Positions 1 through 5,822 of a stretch of DNA of 10,722 nt are shown here, piece after piece. The stretch lies in assembly GCA_002428605.1 (NCBI GenBank), contig DIXH01000046.1:7490-18211 (forward strand), written 5' to 3'. A model generated the notes under the pieces. That model was not told the DNA's origin. It was given only the letters and a program-made list of their open reading frames with translations, and did not search any database. The stretch is from Clostridiaceae bacterium UBA6085. GTDB lineage: Bacteria > Bacillota > Clostridia > Clostridiales > Clostridiaceae. The translations under genes and the position numbers were made by a program. Every line of letters begins with the position of its first letter. The first letter of the stretch is position 1.

Positions 1-693
1 CTCAAGTCGGAAAGCGGAAGCCTGGTAATTGAAAAAGTCTGGAGGAATATCCATCTTAATGACGACAAGGTCTTTACAAGGACTCTCCATGAAAAGACAA
101 TGGACCTCTCAGTAGACATCATGCTTGACGGGTCAGCATCCCAGATGTCTAGGCAGGAGAGAATTGCAGCGCAGGGCTATATCATCGCTGAAAGCCTGAC
201 ACGCTGCGGCATCCCGGTCAGGGTCTCTTCCTTCTGCAGCGTCAGGGATTTCCTGGTTCTGAACATTTACCGGGATTACGAGGACATAAAGAGAAACAAG
301 GAGATCTTCGGCTACACAGTGGCTGGCTTCAACAGGGACGGGCTCGCAATAAGGACAGCACTGCACCTTGCGGGTGGGGGCAAATACCAGAACAGGATCC
401 TCATCGTACTCACAGACGGTGACCCGAACGACATGCATGGCATGAGCATGGCCGGAAGGCTTCCTGGCAGAAAGGAATATGCCGGACCAGCAGGTGTTGA
501 TGATGCAGCCATGGAAGTAAGGAAGGGAATCCAATCAGGCATGGCAGTGATCGGAGTGTTTACAGGCCAGGACAGGAATGTGGAGGCTGCCAAGAAGATA
601 TACGGCCGCAATTTTGCAAGGATTAGTTCGCCGGACAAGTTCGCGGACGTGGTTGGAGTACTCCTGCAGAACGAGCTTGCTAACATGATATGA
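1..693 (+). CDS. VWA-domain (NorD-like) protein, 5'-truncated by window edge
   Basis: The frame is open from base 1, so the gene begins upstream; the ATG at 100 is internal. The 230 visible residues are a von Willebrand factor A domain. The metal-ion-dependent adhesion site is present as D43-x-S45-x-S47 (DGSAS), a later NRDGLAIR segment supplies the usual threonine/aspartate-loop region, and LTDGDPND near residue 139 gives the third metal loop. The NRDG-x-AIR and LTDG-x-P-x-D pattern is typical of the NorD/CobT-like VWA proteins. Members of that group usually act with a MoxR-type AAA+ ATPase as a metal-insertion or remodelling chaperone; that partner would lie outside the window, so the role is inferred. 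A strong terminator follows the stop codon, so this is the last gene of its operon. The VWA fold is clear but the subfamily is only probable. Confidence 0.85.
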   Translation, partial: LKSESGSLVIEKVWRNIHLNDDKVFTRTLHEKTMDLSVDIMLDGSASQMSRQERIAAQGYIIAESLTRCGIPVRVSSFCSVRDFLVLNIYRDYEDIKRNKEIFGYTVAGFNRDGLAIRTALHLAGGGKYQNRILIVLTDGDPNDMHGMSMAGRLPGRKEYAGPAGVDDAAMEVRKGIQSGMAVIGVFTGQDRNVEAAKKIYGRNFARISSPDKFADVVGVLLQNELANMI

Positions 694-697
694 TTAA

Positions 698-733
698 GGG
701 TAATGACGAAATAGTTCTCGTCATTGCCTTTTT
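698..733 (+). terminator. Intrinsic terminator after the VWA gene
   Basis: An 11-bp stem (699-709 with 718-728, one G-U pair) encloses an 8-nt loop and is followed directly by TTTTT at 729-733. It starts 5 nt after the VWA stop codon. Confidence 0.9.
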
Positions 734-797
734 CATTGATTGTGAAAAATGTGAATAACAGTTACAAAATGTTAACAGGAAAAATTGACGGAATGTT

Positions 798-825
798 TTG
801 ACTTTATTATGGCGGTGCTTATAAT
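798..825 (+). promoter_or_regulatory. Sigma-A-type promoter
   Basis: TTGACT (798-803), 16-nt spacer, consensus TATAAT (820-825). The upstream bases 742-790 are A/T-rich and contain TGTTAACA-type motifs that might bind a regulator. The first gene downstream starts at 1080, so the transcript would have a leader of about 245 nt. Confidence 0.7.
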
Positions 826-1079
826 TAAAAACATAAACAAAAAATAACAAGTCACCAAATTGTAATTGCCTTAAAATCGCATGTAACCTATACATTGGAA
901 ATGGAGTTGCATGAAGCAGCGTCGCAGTCACAGTAAGTTGCAAAAAGCATTTTATGCATGCATTGCCACCACAGATTTCCTTTCTGATGAGAGAGCGGAC
1001 ACGATGCATGCATCCTATATTTGCCTGAACCTTCAGCCTTATGCTTATTGGATTTGTATAAAGAAGAGGAGAAATAAAA
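826..1079 (+). promoter_or_regulatory. Long 5' leader of the secreted-peptide gene
   Basis: This 254-nt stretch between the promoter and the TTG start at 1080 holds no convincing gene. An 11-codon frame at 901 lacks a ribosome site. It carries two identical palindromes (954-963 and 1004-1013). It does not match any riboswitch consensus I can recognise by eye, and there is no terminator hairpin before the ribosome site. A leader this long suggests post-transcriptional control, but that is inference. Confidence 0.35.
954..1013. repeat. Two ATGCATGCAT palindromes spaced exactly 50 bp
   Basis: The 10-bp self-complementary sequence ATGCATGCAT occurs at 954-963 and 1004-1013. As DNA the two could be operator sites. 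As RNA each copy can pair with the other and close a loop of about 40 nt. Confidence 0.6.
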
Positions 1080-1286
1080 TTGAAAAAGATAGCATCAGCA
1101 ATAATGTTGGCCCTGGTTCTTCAGCTCGGCACTGTAACAGTTCTAGCCCATCCAAGGGTACCTGAACAAAGCCTCGGGAATGTAAGCGTTAATGCTGCAA
1201 AGGGATTGCATACCGCATGGGGGAATATCGAGGATGCCGGAGGTGCAGCTTCCCACGTATTCCTTATGAGGCACTCACCTCACTAG
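1080..1286 (+). CDS. Small secreted peptide, unknown family
   Basis: The gene encodes 68 residues and starts with TTG, placed behind a good ribosome site (GAGGAG around 1065-1070). The first 23 residues form a classic signal peptide: MKK, a hydrophobic core, then VLA before HP, predicting signal-peptidase I cleavage after A23. The mature chain of about 45 residues has no cysteine and is rich in His, Ala, Gly and Asn, ending RHSPH. I do not recognise a family. It has its own promoter and terminator, so it is a single-gene unit. A secreted signalling peptide, a bacteriocin-like peptide or a cell-surface factor are all possible; nothing in the sequence decides between them. No processing or export enzyme lies next to it. 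Confidence 0.7.
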   Translation: MKKIASAIMLALVLQLGTVTVLAHPRVPEQSLGNVSVNAAKGLHTAWGNIEDAGGAASHVFLMRHSPH

Positions 1287-1307
1287 GAACTGACAAGCAA
1301 TTAAGTT

Positions 1308-1340
1308 AGCGGAGATTCAAAGTCTCCGCTTTTAATTTTG
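1308..1340 (+). terminator. Intrinsic terminator after the secreted-peptide gene
   Basis: An 8-bp perfect stem (1308-1315 with 1323-1330) with a 7-nt loop is followed by TTTTAATTTT. It lies about 20 nt after the stop at 1286. Confidence 0.85.
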
Positions 1341-1439
1341 TACGAATGATACCGTAAGTGGATCATACCTATGGTACCAGGTATCGTCTGGCGAGGCTAT
1401 GTTCCTGAATACCTGACCAATTGCTGAAGGGGAATACAT

Positions 1440-1484
1440 GCTGATCTGACAGATGATGATTTGAAGGCGATTAATGGCAAATGA
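1440..1484 (+). pseudogene. Possible CsbD-like gene remnant
   Basis: Between two terminators, a short frame reads ADLTDDDLKAINGK then TGA. This closely resembles the conserved core of CsbD-family stress proteins (G-[DK]-L-T-D-D-D-L-x-x-I-x-G-K). The N-terminal KGKW-type helix is absent upstream, where the same frame has a TGA at 1428, and the downstream RDQLxGKxQ half is missing. No start codon or ribosome site is evident. It could be a decayed gene or chance resemblance over 14 residues. The rest of 1341-1485 shows nothing I can assign. Confidence 0.3.
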
Positions 1485-1485
1485 A

Positions 1486-1516
1486 AAGGGAATGGGTGAC
1501 ATGCGCCCATTCCCTT
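1486..1516 (-). terminator. Terminator of the ABC-transporter operon
   Basis: An 11-bp perfect stem (1486-1496 with 1506-1516) has a 9-nt loop. Read on the minus strand it follows the ATPase stop by about 14 nt and runs into TTTTCATTT. Confidence 0.8.
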
Positions 1517-1530
1517 ATCGTTATCCTGTA

Positions 1531-2106
1531 TCAATTATCACCCATTAGGATCATGTCACAATCAAGTGCCCTTGCCTCTTCGATGCTGTGAGTAACGAGT
1601 ACTACTGTCCGGTTTCTGGTATTCTCAGCCACATAGTCCATGACAAGGCTCTTTGTATCGTCATCCAGCCCTTTGAATGGTTCATCCAGAAACAGGATAT
1701 CGCTTTTGGCGAGGATCGCCCTCACTATTGCGACCCTTCTTTTCATTCCACCGGAAAATTCCCTGACCGGCTGGCCTAGGTCACTTATCCCTATGCTTTC
1801 CAGGTGAGAGGCTATGGTTCTGTCCTTCACGTCTTTGGCACATACCATCCTGACGTTTGATACTGCATTGAAGCTTTCACAGAGCCTGTCCTCCTGGAAG
1901 ACTGCGCTCTTTTTTTCGGGCATTCCGGATACTGTCCCTTCATCCTGCGGTTCAAGTCCCATGAGTATGTAGAGGAGGGTGGTCTTGCCGCAGCCGGAGG
2001 GTCCCATGATGCAGGTCATGTGGTTTTCCCGTATTGCGGCATCGAATCCATCGAGAACCTTCTTGTCCCCGAAGCTCTTTCTTATCCCTGTTGCTTTGAT
2101 GTCCAT
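1531..2106 (-). CDS. ABC transporter ATPase, SsuB/TauB-type, short form
   Basis: This is the cytoplasmic ATP-hydrolysing subunit of an importer, 191 residues from the chosen start. Motifs in order are Walker A GPSGCGKTT (35-43), Q-loop Q71, ABC signature FSGGM (117-121), Walker B ILFLDEP (D141, E142) and switch histidine H173. It is about 50 residues shorter than typical SsuB/TauB/ThiZ proteins (roughly 240-255). The C-terminal extension after the H-loop is missing, but all catalytic motifs are intact. I start it at ATG 2106 because GGAGAGG lies about 8 nt upstream and the permease stop is 1 nt away; the upstream in-frame ATG at 2145 would overlap the permease by 38 nt. It pairs with the permease encoded just before it. 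Substrate is not readable from this subunit. Confidence 0.93.
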   Translation of the reverse strand: MDIKATGIRKSFGDKKVLDGFDAAIRENHMTCIMGPSGCGKTTLLYILMGLEPQDEGTVSGMPEKKSAVFQEDRLCESFNAVSNVRMVCAKDVKDRTIASHLESIGISDLGQPVREFSGGMKRRVAIVRAILAKSDILFLDEPFKGLDDDTKSLVMDYVAENTRNRTVVLVTHSIEEARALDCDMILMGDN

Positions 2107-2107
2107 T

Positions 2108-2860
2108 CTATGTCCTCTCCAGTCTTGCATAGGATACCTTGACAAGGTGCAGGAACAGCTTTTCGAACAGTACGCTTACTGCAACGATAACTGCGGTCCA
2201 GGCGAAAAGGTCTGCCGAGTCAAGGTAGATCTTTGCCTCATAGAGCCTTTCGCCAATTGAGCCTGCTGGTATTCCTATTACCTCGGCTGCTATGCCTGCC
2301 TTCCAGGACAGTCCTATTGATACGCTGCAGGCTGATACTATATAGGGCTTTAGCTGTGGAAGGTATATGTACTTTAGCCTCCTGAGCCTTGTTACGTTGA
2401 AGATCTCCGCCATCTCAAGCATCTTCCTGTCTGTGCTCCTAAGCCCGTGAAGCATGTTCGTGTAGATTATGGGCAGAACCATCAGGAATGAGATGAATAT
2501 GCCGAGGCTTCCTGAGCTGAGCCATATGAGGCACAGGATTATGAATGAAGCTACTGGCACAGACTTTATCGCTGTCATGAACGGCCAGAGGAGGACCTCT
2601 GCCATATGGTACTTTCCTGCAAGGGCTGCTAAGGCACTTCCTGCTACAAGTGCCAAAAGATATCCGGATACGATCCTCACGAAGGAGAACATTACCGAGG
2701 AAAGGAAATCCCTTGTCACAATGAGCTCAGTCAGCCTTACCATTACCTCAAAAGGCGTGACAAGCAGGATGCTTTTCCCTATGGCAGCTGCCAGAAGCTG
2801 CCATACCATAAGGGCGAAGGCTATGGCGAAGACCTTTTCGTATTTTTCCCTATTTTTCAT
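2108..2860 (-). CDS. ABC transporter permease, SsuC/ThiX-type
   Basis: The 250-residue inner-membrane subunit belongs to the binding-protein-dependent transport (BPD_transp_1) family. It has about six hydrophobic segments, near residues 10-27, 57-80, 85-106, 115-138, 175-197 and 215-238. The cytoplasmic coupling loop EMAEIFNVTRLRRLKYIYLP (about 150-170) is the EAA motif that contacts the ATPase. Length and layout fit the SsuC/TauC/ThiX group. The start codon lies inside the end of the lipoprotein gene (11-nt overlap) with no strong ribosome site, so its translation is probably coupled. The family carries sulfonates, taurine, thiamin-precursor pyrimidines or other small organics; the cargo here is unknown. 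Confidence 0.93.
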   Translation of the reverse strand: MKNREKYEKVFAIAFALMVWQLLAAAIGKSILLVTPFEVMVRLTELIVTRDFLSSVMFSFVRIVSGYLLALVAGSALAALAGKYHMAEVLLWPFMTAIKSVPVASFIILCLIWLSSGSLGIFISFLMVLPIIYTNMLHGLRSTDRKMLEMAEIFNVTRLRRLKYIYLPQLKPYIVSACSVSIGLSWKAGIAAEVIGIPAGSIGERLYEAKIYLDSADLFAWTAVIVAVSVLFEKLFLHLVKVSYARLERT

Positions 2861-3869
2861 AGTAGAAGTCAGCGCCTGGAAGGGCTCCGCCTACCGATTT
2901 CGGATTCTGCTCGAAGAGTACTTTAAGATATCCTTCCATTGCAGTCCTCATCTTTGCACCATCCATATAGGTTATGTGACAGTAGGGGATAGCCTTTTCT
3001 GCAACTGCAGCCTTGACTATTCCGACCTTCTCGATGAGGAGTGAAGCTTCCTTGATATTCGCATTCACGTATTCAGTTGATCTCTTGTATTCAGCAAGGA
3101 ATGCCTGAAGCTCTTCAGGGTGCTTTTCTGCGAATTCGTTCCTTACTATAAGGACTCCGGTTATAAGTGTGCTGCCGTTGTTAAGCTTGTCCCAGCTTTC
3201 TGTCAGGTCTACAGCTATCCTCAGGTCCTTTACTGACCCCTGGGCCACTGTGACATAAGGCTGAGGCATCATAGCTATGCCGCCCTTTTCGGCTGACAGG
3301 AGGGCAACCACTTCCGTTGGCTCAGTCTTCCACTCTATTGTGACGTCCTTGTCCGGGTCGAGTCCATTCTCCTTGAGGAGATACCTCAGATTGTATTCTG
3401 GAGTTGAGCCCTTGCCGGTTGCATATATGGTCTTGCCCTTAAGGTCAGAGAGCGTCTGAATCTCATTTCCGGTCTCTACTATATACACTACTCCGAGGGT
3501 GTTGACTGCCAATAGGCTTACGGACTTATTTGTATTGTTGTAGAGGACCGATGCAAGGTTTGCAGGAACTGCAGCAATATCAAGCTCTCCCTGTACGAGC
3601 TTTGGAGTCAGCTCATCAGCTGAGCCTGCTATCGTGAAGGCGTAGGAGTTATCTGAGGTTCCCTTTTCATTTGCTTCCATGAGCTCAACCATTCCCATTG
3701 ATGTAGGTCCCTTAAGGCCTCCTATCCTTATCTCCACCTTCTCAGGTGCGGGGGCTTCGGTGACTGAAGGAGCGGTGGTCACGGTGGGGGTTGCTGCCTT
3801 TGACTGGCAGCCTGAGAATGCTGCACCTGCTATTAGTACTGATACTATTGCTGATATGACCTTTTTCAT
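2850..3869 (-). CDS. NMT1/THI5-like substrate-binding lipoprotein
   Basis: A 339-residue solute-binding protein. It has a lysine N-terminus, a hydrophobic segment and a lipobox FSGC with the lipidated cysteine at residue 21, then a Thr/Pro/Ala-rich tether (about 24-44), so it should sit on the outer face of the membrane. The body has the bilobed NMT1/SsuA-like pattern: an early IRIGGLKGPTSMGM strand and loop, LVQGELDIAAVPANLASVLY, then the LSDLKGKTIYATGKGSTPEY segment. The family binds sulfonates, pyrimidine thiamin precursors and other small molecules. The ribosome site GAGGAGG is good, and its ATG overlaps the upstream stop codon (ATGA), implying coupling to the TM1266-type regulator. The ligand cannot be assigned from sequence; a pyrimidine is one candidate. 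Confidence 0.9.
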   Translation of the reverse strand: MKKVISAIVSVLIAGAAFSGCQSKAATPTVTTAPSVTEAPAPEKVEIRIGGLKGPTSMGMVELMEANEKGTSDNSYAFTIAGSADELTPKLVQGELDIAAVPANLASVLYNNTNKSVSLLAVNTLGVVYIVETGNEIQTLSDLKGKTIYATGKGSTPEYNLRYLLKENGLDPDKDVTIEWKTEPTEVVALLSAEKGGIAMMPQPYVTVAQGSVKDLRIAVDLTESWDKLNNGSTLITGVLIVRNEFAEKHPEELQAFLAEYKRSTEYVNANIKEASLLIEKVGIVKAAVAEKAIPYCHITYMDGAKMRTAMEGYLKVLFEQNPKSVGGALPGADFYYEK

Positions 3870-4135
3870 AATTTTGCCTCCTCTTTTTTGCTCTGTTTCG
3901 CTACTATCGTCTTTGTGCTGACTCCCCTGATCATTCCCAGCTTTCCTGAAAGGGAGCTCGTTATGTCCCCGGGTGCATCTAGGACAACGCAGATTATTGA
4001 TACTCCGCGCTCCTTGTAGGGTATGCCCATCCTGCCAACTACGTAGCTTCCGAATTCATGGAGAAGCTCGTTGACTTCAGATGATTTCTCCGTATCCTCG
4101 ACGATGATGCTGATGACTGAGATCCTTGGTTCCAA
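3866..4135 (-). CDS. TM1266-family iron-only hydrogenase system putative regulator
   Basis: An 89-residue protein with an ACT-like, NikR-C-terminal-like fold. Recognisable segments are RISVISIIVEDTEKSSEVNE at the start, GSYVVGRMGIPYKERGVSII, and the closing GKLGMIRGVSTKT. This family is named for its frequent position beside [FeFe]-hydrogenase maturation genes; its biochemical function is unproven. I place the start at TTG 4135, with AAAGGAGG 7 nt upstream, giving the normal family length. The same frame runs back to a GTG at 4258, but that stretch covers the promoter-proximal leader and terminator, so it is not coding. The TGA overlaps the lipoprotein ATG. No hydrogenase gene is in the window, so here it is attached to an ABC importer. 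The Lys/Glu-rich tail (after about residue 78) is extra. Confidence 0.88.
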   Translation of the reverse strand: MEPRISVISIIVEDTEKSSEVNELLHEFGSYVVGRMGIPYKERGVSIICVVLDAPGDITSSLSGKLGMIRGVSTKTIVAKQSKKEEAKL

Positions 4136-4150
4136 AGCTGATCCTCCTTT

Positions 4151-4183
4151 TAAAAGAAATATCCGCGCCATTAAGGCGCGGAT
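4151..4183 (-). terminator. Intrinsic terminator in the operon leader (attenuator)
   Basis: A 9-bp perfect GC-rich stem (4183-4175 with 4169-4161, minus strand) has a 5-nt loop and is followed by ATTTCTTTT. It ends about 1 nt before the ribosome site AAAGGAGG (4150-4143). A terminator between a promoter and its first gene means expression requires antitermination. Confidence 0.85.
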
Positions 4184-4260
4184 GATGACAATACTATCCT
4201 TTTCCATCGCCTTCCCATCCGGGACGTACCCAAATGGATCAGGTCTGAAGATATTCACTT
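4184..4260 (-). promoter_or_regulatory. Riboswitch-like leader with partial TPP-aptamer resemblance
   Basis: On the minus strand, transcription should start near 4260. The leader contains ACCTGATC (4244-4237), then a hairpin (ATCC and GGG arms pairing with CCC and GGAT, 4239-4217), then GGGAAG (4216-4211). CTTC (4250-4247) can pair with GAAG to close the element. ACCUGAUC, a short hairpin and GGGAAG is the order found in the 3' half of thiamin-pyrophosphate riboswitches. The 5' half, with its P2-P3 arm and CUGAGA pyrimidine pocket, is absent and would lie before the start site. The GGCGATGG region (4212-4205) could pair with the 5' arm of the terminator as an antiterminator. Sensing by RNA is likely; the ligand is unknown. 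Confidence 0.5.
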
Positions 4261-4266
4261 GACTTA

Positions 4267-4295
4267 ATATTAGTTAATTGTTATATAAATGTCAA
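4267..4295 (-). promoter_or_regulatory. Promoter of the TM1266-ABC operon
   Basis: On the minus strand, TTGACA (4295-4290), a 17-nt A/T-rich spacer and TAATAT (4272-4267) form a near-consensus sigma-A promoter. It makes the operon independent of the acetate kinase gene upstream on the same strand. Confidence 0.85.
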
Positions 4296-4336
4296 TCTAT
4301 GCATTCAGTTTTATGCAAATATTCCAGTGTTCAGTC

Positions 4337-4362
4337 AGATAAATGGCGGGTACCGCTTATCT
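4337..4362 (-). terminator. Weak hairpin at the end of the acetate kinase gene
   Basis: AGATAA and GCGG pair with CCGC and TTATCT around a GTA loop, with a 3-nt bulge. The stem includes the acetate kinase stop codon. There is no proper T-tract after it on the minus strand, so termination may be partial. Confidence 0.3.
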
Positions 4363-5544
4363 CACAAGCTCCATTGTCTCCCTTGCAATCATAAGTTCCT
4401 CGTTTGTAGGGATAACGAATATCCTTACAGGTGTTCCGGGAAGTGATATGTCGCAGTTCGTGCAACCAGCCCTGTTCTTTTCCCTGTCAAGTCCGATTCC
4501 AAGGGCATCCAGGTTTTCGAGGACCCTTTCCCTGACAAGGGAGCTGTTTTCTCCTACTCCTGCTGTGAATACCAGACAGTCACAGCCATTTAGCTTAGCC
4601 ATGTAGTTTCCGATATATCCCTTTATCCTAAGACAGTATACCTCCAGGGCCTCTTTTGAATCAATGTTCCCTGAATCGGCTGCCTCGATGACGTACCTGA
4701 GATCGGCTGATACTCCGGAAAGTCCCAGGAGTCCAGACTTCTTGTTCAGGTAGCTGTCCATTTCTCCCGGACTAAGGCCTAGCTTCTCCATGAGGTAGCA
4801 TACTATCGCAGGGTCCATGTCTCCGGTCCTCGTTCCCATGACAAGGCCTTCAAGTGGTGTGAAGCCCATGCTGGTATCAACTACGAGCCCGTTCCTTATG
4901 GCCGCCATGCTGGCACCGCTCCCAAGGTGAAGGGTTATGATCCTCAATTCACCGTATGGCTTGCCAAGGAGCTCAGCAGCAGCCTTCGATACGAATTCAT
5001 GGGATGTGCCATGGAAGCCGTATCTCCTTACCTTATACTTCTCATACGCTTCCCGGGGAAGAGCATAAAGATAGTTTTCAGGCTTCATGCTCTGGTGGAA
5101 TGCCGTGTCAAAAACAGCGACATGAGGTATTGAAGGCAGAAGTTCGGTGCAGGACCTAATGCCCATGAGATTGGGAGGATTGTGAAGGGGTGCCAGGGTG
5201 CTGCAGTCCTCTATTACCCTGATGACGCTGTCGTCTATGATAACCGAAGAGCTGAAGCTTTCACCGCCATGGACGACCCTGTGTCCCACGGCATCTATAT
5301 GTACCTTTTCGGTCCCGTCTCCAAGGAGCACCTTGAGGATCAGGTCCATTCCTGTCTTATGGTCATCGATGTCCCTGTCGATCCTTATGGTTTCCTTGCC
5401 AGGATGCTTGTGCTCTAAAGTGGAGCCCCTGATCCCAACCTTGTCAAGAAGTCCCTTGCAGACAACAGATTCAGTATCCATGTCGAACAGCTGGTACTTT
5501 ATGGTTGAGCTTCCTACATTGACCACGAGTATGTTCAACCTCAT
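4357..5544 (-). CDS. ackA: Acetate kinase
   Basis: Catalyses the reversible transfer between acetyl phosphate + ADP and acetate + ATP, the substrate-level phosphorylation step of anaerobic fermentation; cytoplasmic. It is full length at 395 residues. The ASKHA-fold motifs are all visible: N9-V-GSSTIKY phosphate loop, HRVVHGGE with R89, H121 in HNPPNL, D146 in VFDTAFH, H178 in YGFHGTSH, MGTRTGD with R239, and PTNEEL near residues 379-384. One deviation: the normal HLGNGAS motif reads HLGSGAS, with Ser209 (codon AGC at 4920-4918) in place of the conserved Asn. Start ATG 5544 follows GGAGGTG closely. No phosphotransacetylase gene is adjacent. Confidence 0.97.
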   Translation of the reverse strand: MRLNILVVNVGSSTIKYQLFDMDTESVVCKGLLDKVGIRGSTLEHKHPGKETIRIDRDIDDHKTGMDLILKVLLGDGTEKVHIDAVGHRVVHGGESFSSSVIIDDSVIRVIEDCSTLAPLHNPPNLMGIRSCTELLPSIPHVAVFDTAFHQSMKPENYLYALPREAYEKYKVRRYGFHGTSHEFVSKAAAELLGKPYGELRIITLHLGSGASMAAIRNGLVVDTSMGFTPLEGLVMGTRTGDMDPAIVCYLMEKLGLSPGEMDSYLNKKSGLLGLSGVSADLRYVIEAADSGNIDSKEALEVYCLRIKGYIGNYMAKLNGCDCLVFTAGVGENSSLVRERVLENLDALGIGLDREKNRAGCTNCDISLPGTPVRIFVIPTNEELMIARETMELVR

Positions 5545-5580
5545 GTCACCTCCATGTATTCGAAATTTTCTATCAATTCA

Positions 5581-5589
5581 AGTATATCA
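5581..5589 (-). promoter_or_regulatory. Possible extended -10 promoter for ackA
   Basis: On the minus strand, TGATATACT (TG-n-TATACT) lies about 37 nt before the ackA start. I see no good -35 box at 16-18 nt, so the call rests on the extended -10 alone. Confidence 0.4.
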
Positions 5590-5689
5590 CATGGCTTCCT
5601 GGGGAATCGAGTTAAAATGGTAATCTCGGGAATTCATTCACCAGCCGGATGAAGGCAGGTCAGGTCAATATACCGTAAAGCCTCACCGG

Positions 5690-5790
5690 TGTATATTTCA
5701 GGGCAATACGCTGTTTGACTTTGAAGGTCATAAATGATACATTATGAGAAAAATATCGCATCATTATGCGGCTTAGGCGGGAAATATACA
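5690..5790. repeat. 10-bp inverted repeat flanking the tyrA promoter
   Basis: TGTATATTTC (5690-5699) and its exact reverse complement GAAATATACA (5781-5790) lie on either side of the promoter at 5715-5743. They may be a split operator for a regulator acting by looping; no further support is visible. Confidence 0.4.
5715..5743 (+). promoter_or_regulatory. Promoter of the tyrA-SRPBCC unit
   Basis: TTGACT (5715-5720), 17-nt spacer, TACATT (5738-5743) preceded by TGA, giving an extended -10. A small CGCAT/ATGCG hairpin (5757-5770) lies in the leader. I see no T-box or terminator between it and the gene. Confidence 0.65.
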
Positions 5791-5822
5791 GGTTTCACGC
5801 TGATTCGGGAGGACCTTGACAG

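Noticed and set aside
312..686. Minus-strand frame opposite the VWA gene
   Set aside because: Antisense shadow of a well-supported VWA domain; no start signals.
826..1079. Cyclic-di-GMP or other known riboswitch in the peptide leader
   Set aside because: Short G/C-rich segments near 920-950 do not match any consensus I know, and there is no terminator or sequestering hairpin at the ribosome site.
911..1165. 84-codon plus-strand frame
   Set aside because: It has no ribosome site, overlaps the secreted-peptide gene in another frame and has shadow-like composition; 1080-1286 has the signal peptide and ribosome site.
4136..4258. 41-codon N-terminal extension of the TM1266-family gene from a GTG at 4258
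   Set aside because: It would translate the leader and terminator hairpin, starts at the expected transcript end and exceeds family length; the TTG at 4135 has a strong ribosome site.
5744..5822. Possible T-box or tyrosine-responsive leader of tyrA
   Set aside because: The leader is only about 75 nt, with a 5-bp hairpin, no T-box sequence and no terminator.
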